Source: Bradyrhizobium erythrophlei (GTDB lineage: Bacteria > Pseudomonadota > Alphaproteobacteria > Rhizobiales > Xanthobacteraceae). Taken from it: a DNA stretch of 64,000 nucleotides. Location of the stretch: contig NZ_LT670817.1 in assembly GCF_900129425.1 (NCBI RefSeq), forward strand, positions 4,216,001 to 4,280,000. The letters are read 5' to 3'. A program made the position numbers and the translations under genes. The stretch's first letter is position 1. Every line of letters starts with the position of its first letter. Shown one piece after another: positions 41,216 to 50,655 of the stretch. The notes below the pieces were generated by a model. That model was not told the DNA's origin. It was given only the letters and a program-made list of their open reading frames with translations, and ran no database searches.

Positions 41216-42507
41216 TCAAACTGTGCCGACTGTCCGCGCGCTTGCGACGACCTCGACGGTTTCATTGCCCAGGATGAAAGCGCGTCGCATCGGTTTGATG
41301 ACGAACAATGCAAGCAGCGCCGCCGTGGCATTCAGGCCGACAGCAACAACGAAGACGGCCTGCCAGCCGTAGTTCGAAGCGACGACGCTGGCGAGCGGCA
41401 CTAGCAGCGAGGCTGTCCCCTTGGCGGTATACAGCATGCCGTTGTTGGTGGTCGCAAACTTGGCACCAAAGGTATCGCCACTGGTGGCGGGGAACAGCTG
41501 TATATTTCGCCGAATACGCCGAAATACACAGCGGTCGCCAGCACGAAGACGATCGGGATGTGACCGTACACGGACAGCGTCAGCACCATCAGCGCAGCCG
41601 TTCCGAAGGCGATGAACATGGTGTGTTCGCGCCCGATGGTATCGGAGACCCAACCGAAGAACGGTCTGCCGAAACCGTCAAAGATGCGGTCGAGCGAAAT
41701 GGCGAAGGTCAATGCGGCCATTTGAAAGCCCAGAAGACTAACCGGTTCATTCGCTATCTTGAAGTCATGCGCGATCGGCGCAATCTGCGCCGCGGTCATC
41801 AGACCGCCCGCGGCAACCATTACGAACACCAGATACATTACCCAAAAAATCGGACTGCGCAGCACCTGCGGCGGCGTGAAGTCGATCTTGGTCTGGGGCA
41901 AATTGAGCTGCTTCTTTTTCGCCGGCATTGGCTGCGACGGCCGGCGCAGGAAAAATGCCAGGACGAAAACGATCACGCCTTGTCCGATGCCAAAAGTCAG
42001 GAACGCGTGCTGATAGCCGCTCGCGACGATCATATTTGCGATCGGCACCACTGTGATTGCCGCGCCGGCGCCGAAGCCCGCTGCCGTCGCACCTGCAGCG
42101 AGGCCGCGGCGGTCGGGAAACCACTTCAACGCGTTGCCGACGCAGGTGCCGTACACCGAGCCGGCGCCGATTCCGGCGATGATTGCTGCGGCGTAAAGCA
42201 GCACCAGCGAATCCGCGTAGGAATTCAACACCCAGGCAAGGGCAATCATGACTCCGCCGAACATGACCACGACGCGCGGGCCATATTTATCGACGAACCA
42301 TGCCTCGACCGGAACCAGCCAGGTTTCCGTCACCACAAAAAGCGTGAAGGCCAACTGGATCGCCGCTCTGCCCCAGTGATATTTCGCGTCGATCGGATCG
42401 ACGAACAGCGTCCAGCCGTATTGAAGGTTCGCGATCATGGCCATGCAGACGATGCCCATCGCCAGTTGCAGCCAGCGGAAATAAGGATGTCCCTGTCGCA
42501 AACTCAA
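41216..42507 (-). pseudogene. oxalate/formate-antiporter-like MFS transporter, truncated and frameshifted
   Basis: The protein reads RWLQLAMGIVCMAMIANLQY then GWTLFVDPID onward through about ten spans, as in OxlT-like MFS carriers. Near 41500 the frame is lost after VFGEIYS and resumes as LFPATSGDTFGAKFATTNNG in another frame to 41216, implying one deleted base. At the 5' end the native start is gone: the only start is a TTG inside the IS terminus (42488 onward), so the first residues SLRQGHP are IS sequence. Two independent lesions make it a pseudogene. Confidence 0.8.
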
Positions 42508-43582
42508 TCTGACTAGCAGCTGATCGAGAATCGGGCGATGCTGTTACGGGATGAGAGATCTTGTCAGGCTCATTGTTTGGATGGTCGCAGATCTGTTTCG
42601 GTCGCGGGCAGCGCTCGAGGCTGAAATTTGGACATTGCGGCAGCAGATAAACGTTCTGCGGCGAACCGCTCCTAAGAAACAAACCTTCAGCTCGATCGAC
42701 CGATGGATTTTTGTTTGCCTCTATCGGCTTCTCCCTGGCGTTCGCGATGCGCTGGCGATTGTTAAGCCGGTGACCGTAGTCAAATGGCATCGCGCTGGCT
42801 TCCGCTTATACTGGCGATGGAAATCGAAAGCGCGGGGTGGCAGGCCAGCAGTTCCGCTGCAGATACGCAAGCTTATCCGCGAGATGAGCATTGCCAATCC
42901 GCTGTGGGGAGCGCCTCGGATCCATGGTGAGTTGCTCAAGCTCGGCATCGAGATCGGCCAGACCAGCGTCGCCAAATACATGGTCAGGCGAAGACACCCG
43001 CCGTCCCAAGGGTGGAGAACCTTTATCCGCAATCACGCTGATGGGATCGCTGCGATGGATCTGTTCGTCGTGCCGACAATCTCGTTTCGCCTGCTCTATG
43101 GATTGCTGATCATGGGGCACGGTCGGCGACATATTCTGTGGTTTGGCGTCACAGCGCATCCAACCCCAGAATGGATCGCAAACCAGGTCACGGAAGCATG
43201 CGGGTGGGAACAGGCTCCCCGCTATCTCATCCGTGACCGGGACGGGGCCTATGGTGAGGTCTTTATCCGCAGACTCCAATCAATGGGCATCCGCGACCGG
43301 CCGACGTCGCCGCGCTCCCCTTGGCAAAATGGATACGCTGAACGGCTGATCGGTTCGATCCGCAGGGAATGCCTTGACCACGTTGTTGTGCTCAGCGAGC
43401 GCCACCTCCGTCACCTACTGCTGTCGTACATGAAATATTATAACGAGATGCGAACGCATCTATCCATGGAGAAGGATACGCCAGTACCGCGCGCTGTTGA
43501 GAGGGCAGGGCACATCAATTGTCGACCTGTACTGGGCGGGCTGCATCATCAATATGTCCGGATTTGATTTACGACAGGCACA
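42488..43582 (+). mobile_element. IS element copy 2 (intact)
   Basis: Ends TGTCCCTGTCGCAAACTCAA (left, 42488) and, reversed, TGTGCCTGTCGTAAATCAAA (right, 43582) form imperfect inverted repeats. Length 1095 bases, one more than the frameshifted copy at 25539-26632. No target duplication is obvious. The insertion cut the first codons from the MFS gene on its left. Confidence 0.85.
42551..43567 (+). CDS. IS transposase with integrase (rve) core
   Basis: A complete 338-residue DDE transposase. The N-terminal region (VRLIVWMVADLFRSRAALEA ... VVKWHRAGFRLYWRWKS) includes DNA-binding helices; the rve core has MDLFVVPTISFRLLYGLLIM (first Asp), YLIRDRDGAYGEV (second Asp) and RSPWQNGYAERLIGSIRREC (catalytic Glu). 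The C-terminus PVLGGLHHQYVRI is typical of this integrase-like IS group. It is intact and could mobilise the frameshifted copy 1 in trans. Confidence 0.92.
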   Translation: MRDLVRLIVWMVADLFRSRAALEAEIWTLRQQINVLRRTAPKKQTFSSIDRWIFVCLYRLLPGVRDALAIVKPVTVVKWHRAGFRLYWRWKSKARGGRPAVPLQIRKLIREMSIANPLWGAPRIHGELLKLGIEIGQTSVAKYMVRRRHPPSQGWRTFIRNHADGIAAMDLFVVPTISFRLLYGLLIMGHGRRHILWFGVTAHPTPEWIANQVTEACGWEQAPRYLIRDRDGAYGEVFIRRLQSMGIRDRPTSPRSPWQNGYAERLIGSIRRECLDHVVVLSERHLRHLLLSYMKYYNEMRTHLSMEKDTPVPRAVERAGHINCRPVLGGLHHQYVRI

Positions 43583-44320
43583 ACGGGTGCCAACCGCGTG
43601 GCGATGCTTTGCAGCGACTCATCCGGATCGATGGTGATCGATTTTAGCCAAGCACGCGAATTATCTGACAATGCGACCTCCCGGAGCAGACTTTTTGGCT
43701 CGGGTGCGGAGTGCCATTGCAGCTTTGGCTGCAAGAGGGGCGATGCCGTGGATTGGCTCGATTCCTTCGAGGGATTTCACAAACGCCAGCGTGGAGATCG
43801 AGCGACCGCTACAATCGGGATAATGGTGTGTGCCCACCTGGATCGTTAGTGGGATCAAGTTATTTCGCCCCGGAACGCGCCCGTGCGATAGCGCGCACGT
43901 CCCCACGGCGCGCAGACCCTAATCGCTGCGCTCGCGTATCGAACAACGTGATGTTGCGCCGCAACATGCGGCGGCGGACTGCCATTGTCCTGAACTTGAG
44001 TCTACCGCGTTCCGTGAGGCGGCGCAATGTTTTCACCTCTAAAGTCAATAGCTTAGCAATTTCCGCGAAACGCGGCGTTTTGGGTCGGGGACGTTGAAAA
44101 ATCCGAATTGCCCAGTATGCGATGCGCACGCCGGAGAGCATCAGCCGTATCGGCAGTTCGGGCTCGATATCACGGACCGGCCGTAGTTGGCGCAACAACG
44201 TTCGGTGACTTCTTCCCTTACGCCAGAACGCCGATGGCGCTGCCGAACGCATCTTGTCCTCCGCGACGGACTCATCGTAGTCAGAAGCAAAGACGTGAGA
44301 TCGCTACGTTGGGATTTCAA
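43583..44320. other. long stretch without a convincing gene
   Basis: About 740 bases between the IS and a small conserved gene. Several frames of 60-130 codons overlap on both strands (for example 43661-43906 and 43860-44252 minus), but none has a recognisable motif or good codon pattern. It may hold the remains of genes disrupted near the IS. Confidence 0.5.
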
Positions 44321-44512
44321 ATGGCTGCCCACACAATCGAACTGCCGAAGACCGGATTCGCACTCGAAATCGACGGTCGTCTGAAGGCCGAGTTTTCCAC
44401 GAAAGCCGGCGCGGAGCAGGGCGCGGTGGAATTAAAGCGCCGATTTCCCATGCTTCAGATACGCATCTATGATGCCTCATTGAAGACGAGGGATGACGTC
44501 GCGGCGCGGTGA
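44321..44512 (+). CDS. conserved small protein, unknown function
   Basis: 63 residues from the ATG at 44321: AAHTIELPKTGFALEIDGRL then KAEFSTKAGAEQGAVELKRR and FPMLQIRIYDASLKTRDD. I recognise this as a recurrent short protein in Bradyrhizobium genomes. The longer frame beginning at 44108 has an implausible arginine-rich extension. A GC-rich hairpin lies about 110 bases downstream. Confidence 0.7.
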   Translation: MAAHTIELPKTGFALEIDGRLKAEFSTKAGAEQGAVELKRRFPMLQIRIYDASLKTRDDVAAR

Positions 44513-44862
44513 CGAGGGTTGGCCCAAGACAAAAAACTCCTGTTCAAACGCAACAGCCGATTACAATAAGATGACTCATAGAGCTTTTATCGCTTTCGAA
44601 ATTTGTTTTTCTGCGAAGACAGGGCCGCGTCAACGGCCCCTGTTGCTTTATTGGCTGATGGAGAAATAAAGCGAACGTGCCACGTAGCTGCATGATCGTC
44701 GCTTTCTTTGTTTTTCTACTTTAGCGGCATGTGCCTTGCGGCATCAGTTTTTACCACGTCACGGAATGGACGATGAGCACATTGCGTAATGATTTAGCTG
44801 CGATGTCTCGCAGGCGTCGACATAAGGGCCTTCAGTCTCAGAAAACCACTAATTGAGTGGGA
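44513..44862. other. intergenic stretch with a hairpin
   Basis: About 350 comparatively AT-rich bases between convergent genes. Apart from the hairpin at 44622-44639, nothing is recognised. Confidence 0.5.
44622..44639. terminator. hairpin between convergent genes
   Basis: gggccg (44622-44627) and cggccc (44634-44639) pair exactly around cgtcaa and are followed by ctgttgcttta. It could end transcription of the small gene at 44321, the stator-like operon, or both. Confidence 0.5.
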
Positions 44863-45996
44863 TCAAAAAAACCTAGGTGCCGGGGTCGGCGTCAACGAGA
44901 GCGGCTGTTGTTTGGCTGCGGGTCTTGGCCTCGGGCGGGAAATGGCCGCAGGCGCAATGCTCGCTGTCGCTTCATGCGGTACTGACTTGCGTAAGCGGAT
45001 TTCGATGCGCCGTCGTAGGGGAATGTCGCCGTGAGCTCCTTGGATCGCCAGTGTCTCGTCGGTGTTCACAAGCTGGGCGCCGGATAGCGGTATAAGTTTA
45101 TACGCAGCCAGGCGGGGATCATGGCGTAAGACGCTCACGACCGATACGGCACGAGCAAGACCAAGCCCCGCGTTGTCAGCCGGTATCAGCTTTCCAACGG
45201 CAGAAGTGCTGTTCAGAACCGAAAGAAGATCGCGGTCGAGGTTGGACGGCCGGTTGCCGATTGGCTGCTCGTCCGTGTGACCAACGACCTCTATGACATC
45301 GACATCGTATTTCTTGATGTTCTCTAGGATTTCTCCAATGGTTTTGTTTACCAGCTGATCATGAAACCACGTCGATAACTCCGCGCTTCCGATCTTGAAG
45401 GAATAACCGCCCGCCTCACTCAATGAAATGATAGGGGGCCATTGATGACCGCTGGGCCCAGGCCCGGTATTTCCGCGTTCAATCGCGTCAAGAATAGCCA
45501 GCGTTGAGGCCGGAGGTTGACCGGGTTTCGTCATAGCCCGATTGATTGCGCCGACCACGTCCGCGTCGCGGAGGGCCTTGTCAACGTCTATGCCGTTTGA
45601 GCGCAGCTTTTCGATATCAGCGATCCGATCACGAAGTTCCTTAATCGATAAGCCGTTCTTACCAAGTTCGGCCATCGCGGTCCGGCTATCGACAAGTTCG
45701 CGCCAATACTGATCAATCTCCTTCGGGTCGGTTAAGCCGGACAGGCTTTGCAGCTTTTCCACAAGAGCGGCGTTCTCGTGGAGCGCGGTGACCGCGTCAT
45801 GGTAACGTTCGTTCTGTGCCTGCTGCTGCTCGAGTTGCTGCTTTACATCGGCGAGCTTATTTTGCTCTGTTTTCAGGAAACTCGCCATCGCGATCAAAAG
45901 GCAAAACACCAACAGCAGCATGATTTCGGCCATGGTGAGACCTAGCACGAGTCCTTGCCGGTACGATGAGTGCTGCCGAACGATTTCGCCATCCAT
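44863..45996 (-). CDS. MotB/ZorB-like stator subunit with OmpA-type peptidoglycan-binding domain
   Basis: 377 residues. A single N-terminal membrane span (LTMAEIMLLLVFCLLIAMAS) has the arrangement of MotB/TolR/ZorB proton-channel helices, with Glu at the place of the usual Asp. A long coiled coil follows (residues 45-150), then an OmpA-like domain: IEVVGHTDEQPIGNRPSNLD, GLGLARAVSVVSVL and PLRRRIEIRLRK. The proline-rich tail is probably periplasmic. It should anchor a membrane motor to peptidoglycan. Last gene of the operon, 23 bases after the MotA/ZorA-like gene. Confidence 0.75.
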   Translation of the reverse strand: MDGEIVRQHSSYRQGLVLGLTMAEIMLLLVFCLLIAMASFLKTEQNKLADVKQQLEQQQAQNERYHDAVTALHENAALVEKLQSLSGLTDPKEIDQYWRELVDSRTAMAELGKNGLSIKELRDRIADIEKLRSNGIDVDKALRDADVVGAINRAMTKPGQPPASTLAILDAIERGNTGPGPSGHQWPPIISLSEAGGYSFKIGSAELSTWFHDQLVNKTIGEILENIKKYDVDVIEVVGHTDEQPIGNRPSNLDRDLLSVLNSTSAVGKLIPADNAGLGLARAVSVVSVLRHDPRLAAYKLIPLSGAQLVNTDETLAIQGAHGDIPLRRRIEIRLRKSVPHEATASIAPAAISRPRPRPAAKQQPLSLTPTPAPRFF

Positions 45997-46019
45997 GGCT
46001 TACTCGCCTTCGTTAAAAG

Positions 46020-47042
46020 CTAACCCTCGCGGGTACTCGGGCTACCCCAGGGTCTAGCGGAAGCCCGCGCGGCCTCCGCGGCCCGTATTTCCTGCATCAG
46101 AATGTTAACAGCATCGCCGATGACCTGAGTTTGTCGCAGGTTGGCCTCTATGGTGTTAGCTTGTTTTTCCGCGCTTTTGTCAAACGAATTGATGGCTCGC
46201 GTCAGGCCCTGAATCATCGGAGCCAGCTTGATTTCAATGAGTTGGTCTGGTGTCTGAAGCGCCGTGAGCCTCGCTACGACGGTATCAATCGCCCTTACGA
46301 TACTCGTCGTGCTTCGGGTCAGCCGCTCGCCTTCCTCTACGAGTTGCGCGGAAACGGTTTCGAGCGTCGTGACCATCTTTTCATTGAGGCTATCGAGCGT
46401 ATCACCGGATCTTCTAGACGCTTCTTCAAGCGGCTTGCCGGCCGTCGCGGCAAACCGTTTTATCTCGCCTGCCAATCTATCGCTTGTATCGCCAAGTGTT
46501 TCTTTCACTTCCGCCAGCGCATCGCTGATCGATTGTTGGGCCATCCGGCGAAAGTAGCTGAATTCAAGAACCGTGCTTTCCAATTCGCGCTTAACCCGCC
46601 GCGATGCCTCGGCCAGCTCCAGCCGCGCCGTTGCTTCAACTTCCACGGGGTCGCGACGCATTTGATTAAACAGAATGCGCAGGGTGATGCCGGCAATGGT
46701 GGAGGCAATGGCAATACCGAAGTTCTGGACGATTTGCTCCGCTGATTTCGCCGCGTCAAATTGATAAAGAGAAACTGCGAGACTCGTGAGCGTGAACAAA
46801 AATCCCATGTAGTAGAGATTGTCGCCCGATTGATCGTCACGCAGGCGGAACAGGCGGGCAATGCCAAGCATGAGCGCGTAGCTGATCATGATCAGTACCG
46901 GAACGGCAGTGACCGTGGTCGCGCTGAATTCATGAAGCTTAGCAAAAACGATGTAGCTGCTACCGGCGAGAACGACCGCAAAGAACAATAGGCCGCTTAC
47001 TAGCCCCGGCGGGAGAGCGCGCTTTGGGTCATTTGCAGTCAC
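46020..47042 (-). CDS. MotA/ZorA-like membrane protein with long coiled-coil tail
   Basis: 340 residues from a GTG at 47042, which has an AGGGGG about nine bases upstream; an ATG at 47078 is the alternative. Four membrane spans lie in the first 145 residues, the last pair containing QNFGIAIASTIAGITLRILF, which resembles the conserved channel helix of MotA/TolQ/ExbB/ZorA proteins. Nearly 200 residues of helical, coiled-coil-prone cytoplasmic sequence follow (DSLNEKMVTTLETVSAQLVE). The long tail is reminiscent of ZorA of Zorya defence systems. Together with the downstream OmpA-domain protein it would form an ion-driven stator. Confidence 0.65.
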   Translation of the reverse strand: MTANDPKRALPPGLVSGLLFFAVVLAGSSYIVFAKLHEFSATTVTAVPVLIMISYALMLGIARLFRLRDDQSGDNLYYMGFLFTLTSLAVSLYQFDAAKSAEQIVQNFGIAIASTIAGITLRILFNQMRRDPVEVEATARLELAEASRRVKRELESTVLEFSYFRRMAQQSISDALAEVKETLGDTSDRLAGEIKRFAATAGKPLEEASRRSGDTLDSLNEKMVTTLETVSAQLVEEGERLTRSTTSIVRAIDTVVARLTALQTPDQLIEIKLAPMIQGLTRAINSFDKSAEKQANTIEANLRQTQVIGDAVNILMQEIRAAEAARASARPWGSPSTREG

Positions 47043-47046
47043 GATC

Positions 47047-47883
47047 TCAAGCCCCCTGGAGCCATTTGGCGCTGCCAAACTTGCCCTTGTTATCCACGAT
47101 CCAGTCCTGCCAGAACTGCATGTGGGCTCTACCGTCGATTACCGGCGGGCCTTTTGGTTGACGGTTCACATAGAGAATGTTGACCGTGGCGTCGTGTAGA
47201 TCAGTTCGGAATTTGAGGTAAGCAGGTGACTGCTTGTAACGTAGAAATGAGAGGTCTCCGGCGCGCGGGTATTGGCTGTAGTCCTTGGTGTATTCGATCA
47301 TGTCTGAGATTACGAATAGGGTCTTTTTGGCGTTCTGGGCTGCCGCACTAGTGAATTGGTCAATCGCAATGTCCTGAATGGCGGCCATGATCGGCGAACT
47401 GTTAGCTTTTGCTGATGCAATGCTGTTTTTCACGGCGTCTGCGGCGGGTTTGCGAAAGCCGTCGATCCAACGCATCCGGGCAATTCGGGGATTGTCGGTC
47501 CACTCGCTGAGCCCCGCGCCGTCGCCCGGATTGCATTTCGAAAACAGCGAACGGCTGCGGACGCCCGCAATGTCCAGGACGCGGATATCGAGCTTGAAGA
47601 ACGGCGGAAGGCTCGCGATCATATCTTCAAGCATGCCCAGCACCTCTCGCCGGGTGGTCTCGGGCAGATCATCCGAGGTATCAACCAGGACCACAGTAAT
47701 GCCTTGCGGACCTGTAAGGGGACAGAGGGTCTGCGCATCGAGAGTTGGCCGCGTTGGCGTCGAAAAGTAGAAATAAGCAAAGGCGCCACCGGCGACGATC
47801 GCCAGCAGCAAAAGCAGAATGCCGCCGATACCTGACCAGCCGATGCCCGGGGCGCTGCGTTGTCGCGGAGGGCGCCTAGCCAC
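47047..47883 (-). CDS. membrane-anchored VWA-like protein
   Basis: 278 residues from a GTG at 47883 with GGAG eight bases upstream; this start overlaps the preceding stop by eight bases (GTGGCTAG). A basic N-terminus and one span (GIGGILLLLLAIVAGGAFAY) precede a domain opening GITVVLVDTSDDLPETTRRE, similar to the first strand and metal-site loop (DxS) of von Willebrand factor A domains, with FVISDMIEYTKDYS later. The domain would face the periplasm. The MIDAS motif is incomplete, so metal binding is uncertain. Fourth-from-last coupling places it between the multi-span protein and the stator pair. Confidence 0.6.
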   Translation of the reverse strand: MARRPPRQRSAPGIGWSGIGGILLLLLAIVAGGAFAYFYFSTPTRPTLDAQTLCPLTGPQGITVVLVDTSDDLPETTRREVLGMLEDMIASLPPFFKLDIRVLDIAGVRSRSLFSKCNPGDGAGLSEWTDNPRIARMRWIDGFRKPAADAVKNSIASAKANSSPIMAAIQDIAIDQFTSAAAQNAKKTLFVISDMIEYTKDYSQYPRAGDLSFLRYKQSPAYLKFRTDLHDATVNILYVNRQPKGPPVIDGRAHMQFWQDWIVDNKGKFGSAKWLQGA

Positions 47884-49324
47884 TGTTTTTCTCCGGGAAG
47901 AGAACGTCGATTTCACGATAGCTTTCGACGGCCTTGTCAAATGCCGCTTGAATCGCTGCCACTTGATGCTTCAGAAGGTCTTGCGTTTCCGCAATCGTCT
48001 GGCGCAAGTGCTCGCGAGTGGCGGTGTCGGGCTCGCCACCCGCGTATATGATGCGTTCCATCGAGTAGGGCTTTGCGAAATAGGCGGGAGCCGCGGCGGA
48101 ACGGGCGCCTCGATTGGCTTCTCGATAAATTTCGAGCAGGGCCCGGCAAGCCTGTTCTATCTGGTTTTGATGTTGGCCGAAGAGCTGCGTAAGGCGGCTA
48201 CGGCCCGCCAGGAGAGAATCGTATTCACTCCGCCGGACGGACAGGTCACGCGCCGCCGCGTTCATAGCCTCTGTTGCGTCTTCGCGAATATCCCGGAGTC
48301 GTTCGATCAGGTCAATTCTCGCTTGAGCAAATTGCTTGCTTGCTTCGATCCAACGCCGCTCAAGCGCCGCGTAACCGATATAGGGATCGAAAAACAGCAG
48401 GCCGTCAGCCATCGCGATTAAGGAAAAAATGAACCCGATACTGAAGAAGATCCATGATTTGATGTCGGTCAGCATGTACGGCGCCGTGAGCAGGCGATGA
48501 AGAACTTCCTGGCCGGGGTTGCCGTTGAGGGTAGGAGGAATTTCGCGAAGGTGTGAGAGGGCCAAATTCAGGGTCCCGGCAAACACGATGTAAGCAAGGA
48601 ACGCCAGTACCCCCAGAAGCTTGAGAAAGTAATTGCGACGGTGCACGAGCCGTATCAGCACCATTCCCCATAGAAAGCTGGCGATGATATTCAATGCGGC
48701 GAACGTCACGGCTTGGGTTGCGCCGCCAAGATAGCCGCCGATATTGGCTTCCGAGAGGAATCCAGCGTTGATGGCGACTTCGATGATGAAAAGGACGGCA
48801 AGAACCCCGACCTTGAGAATGATTTTACCGAGGCTCGCAAGTCTTGCAGGCCGTTCGATGCGATGATGAGCGCGAAACCGTTCGCGCTCCATTTCAGATT
48901 CGTTGAGACGACGACGCAACCCGAACAACTCATCGCGGCCGACGGTGGCCTCCGCTCCAAAATCGCCAACCGCCTCAGGTGCGGCTTGCTGAATGGTCGT
49001 GAAGCGCTGTTCGAAGCTCAGGGCCGTAACGCGATCGTCGTAGGTGTGAACGTGGTCGAGGTAAATCGAGTTTGCCGTTTGCTTATGCGCCTCGATCCGC
49101 TCAACGATCTGATGCTCAATGTCATCCAGGGTTTGGGCATCTGCGGTCGGGCGGTTCTGCGAACCGCGTTCCTTACCCCTGGCGGCAAGCCGCAATTCGT
49201 CGGCAACGCGATCGACATTCAGATCAAGAAAGATGGTCGTCGCCGGACGATATTGGTGCACGGGCTGATTCAGAAAGGCCCGAATGCGTGCGATGGGGGA
49301 TTGCCGTATACCGGTAGGGCTCAT
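47876..49324 (-). CDS. four-span membrane protein with coiled-coil termini, unknown function
   Basis: 482 residues. A cytoplasmic helical N-terminal region (about 165 residues) precedes four membrane spans (ILKVGVLAVLFIIEVAINAG, FAALNIIASFLWGMVLIRLV, LGVLAFLAYIVFAGTLNLAL and WIFFSIGFIFSLIAMADGLL), then a long C-terminal coiled coil (QIEQACRALLEIYREANRGA and neighbouring stretches). I do not recognise the family. It starts 18 bases after the thermonuclease stop and overlaps the VWA-like gene, so it is part of the same operon and probably of the same envelope complex. Confidence 0.6.
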   Translation of the reverse strand: MSPTGIRQSPIARIRAFLNQPVHQYRPATTIFLDLNVDRVADELRLAARGKERGSQNRPTADAQTLDDIEHQIVERIEAHKQTANSIYLDHVHTYDDRVTALSFEQRFTTIQQAAPEAVGDFGAEATVGRDELFGLRRRLNESEMERERFRAHHRIERPARLASLGKIILKVGVLAVLFIIEVAINAGFLSEANIGGYLGGATQAVTFAALNIIASFLWGMVLIRLVHRRNYFLKLLGVLAFLAYIVFAGTLNLALSHLREIPPTLNGNPGQEVLHRLLTAPYMLTDIKSWIFFSIGFIFSLIAMADGLLFFDPYIGYAALERRWIEASKQFAQARIDLIERLRDIREDATEAMNAAARDLSVRRSEYDSLLAGRSRLTQLFGQHQNQIEQACRALLEIYREANRGARSAAAPAYFAKPYSMERIIYAGGEPDTATREHLRQTIAETQDLLKHQVAAIQAAFDKAVESYREIDVLFPEKNSG

Positions 49325-49342
49325 GCTAATCTCGGCTTGCCG

Positions 49343-50074
49343 TTAGAGCTTGGATCTGCGGCAGCCCGCCGCGACGGCTTCGACTTCGCTACAAAACCAT
49401 CGACGTGACGAACTTTGCTGCATATCCAACCGGTCGTAAAAGTGACCGCCCGGCATGTGATAGATGCATTGCCCGGCGCTTTTAAGGTTGCCCTTGATGA
49501 TACAGTTCGGGTCAGGCGGTTTGGCGGCTACTGCGGGCGAAAGCAGCCTGCTTTGCGCATCCACCGGAACTGAAACGGCCCCGAGGACAACTGTCTCAGT
49601 GCTTCGGTGCCGCCATTCCCAAGGTGCAATGAAGGCGCCGCTCCAAAGACCGTTTTTATGTTCGCGGGCATAGTCCTCGTCGGCGACGTAGACGGTTGAA
49701 TACCGCCGAAAGGCAAGCGCCCAGCCGTTCCGCACCAGCCAGCGGGAAACATCTTCGCCACCTACCGTGCAGGATCCAAGATGGCGCCTGTAGACGTCCG
49801 TACCTGTAAGGTCGCAATCCCAAGGCCGTTCATGCGCGAAGACCTGGAGCTTTTCCCTTGCATCGATCCCGCATTTCCAGTCCTTGCCAGCAGCGTCGAT
49901 GCAGACCTGGTCCATTTCGGGCGCATCGATCCCGTTCAGGCGGATTTTTGTCGAACCCGCGTAGACGGTGTCGGCATCGACGATTTGGGGAACAGCCTGG
50001 ACTTGCTCGGCGTGCACGACATGGATGCTTACAAGACCACACAAGATGGCAACTGCAGTACGTATTGACGCCAC
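49343..50074 (-). CDS. secreted thermonuclease-family protein with C-terminal YHxPGGxxYD motif
   Basis: 243 residues from a GTG at 50074 behind GAGGA. A signal peptide (IRTAVAILCGLVSIHVVHAE) leads to an SNase-like domain (IVDADTVYAGSTKIRLNGID then APEMDQ) whose catalytic residues are largely recognisable, and a C-terminal module CIIKGNLKSAGQCIYHMPGG, HFYD and RWFCSEVEAVAAGCRRS, common in rhizobial secreted nucleases. It is the first gene of the five-gene operon with the stator-like proteins. This coupling of a secreted nuclease to a membrane motor is the unusual feature. Confidence 0.75.
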   Translation of the reverse strand: MASIRTAVAILCGLVSIHVVHAEQVQAVPQIVDADTVYAGSTKIRLNGIDAPEMDQVCIDAAGKDWKCGIDAREKLQVFAHERPWDCDLTGTDVYRRHLGSCTVGGEDVSRWLVRNGWALAFRRYSTVYVADEDYAREHKNGLWSGAFIAPWEWRHRSTETVVLGAVSVPVDAQSRLLSPAVAAKPPDPNCIIKGNLKSAGQCIYHMPGGHFYDRLDMQQSSSRRWFCSEVEAVAAGCRRSKL

Positions 50075-50225
50075 GTCGTCCTCAGAATCTGCTGGAAAGC
50101 CCAATAGTTAATAATCTATTACACTTTCCCGGCGAGGGATACGAAGGCGCAATCTCCGGGAAAACGCGCCGCCAACATAGTTAATTCGGTTAAGCCGTGG
50201 AGAATCCGCCAGCGCGCGAGACCCC

Positions 50226-50655
50226 TGTGTGTACCGAAAACCTTATCCGAGTTGATGCCGCGATGGAATCGCCTAAGCTGGCGGAATGATCGGGCTCTTC
50301 TGTTTCGTTCTGGCGGTGCTGGCCTCGCCATTCAAGTCGAAGCTGCGGCTCGAGGCTGAGAACGCGGTGCTTCGACATCAATTGATTGTCTTGAACCGCA
50401 GGCGGCATGGTCGCGTCCGGCTTACGAACCATGATCGCTGGTCCTTATCCAGCTGTATCGCTGGTTTCCATCAATCCTGCAGGTCCTCAGGATCATCCGG
50501 CCCGAGACGCTCGTGCGTTGGCATCGGGCCGGCTTTCGCAGCTATTGGCGTTGGAAGCCCATTGGGAGGGCGACCGAAGATCGACACGGAACTGCGCGCG
50601 CTGATCCGACGGATGAGCATGGAGAATCCGCTTTGGGGTGCGCCACGCATCCACG
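50226..50655 (+). mobile_element. left fragment of the TGTGTGTACCGAA-ended IS
   Basis: The terminus TGTGTGTACCGAAAAC at 50226 is followed by a transposase start at 50286 (MIGLFCFVLAVLASPFKSKL, LEAENAVLRHQLIVLNRRRH). The reading frame shifts and returns, then ends near GAPRIHE at about 50655, shortly before the IS1111-group element. It is the same family as the fragments at 27075-27320. The C-terminal half and right end are absent. Confidence 0.75.

Noticed and set aside
43860..44252. 130-codon minus-strand frame
   Set aside because: It is very rich in Arg, Leu and Ala with no recognisable motif; part may be an old gene fragment but nothing can be assigned.
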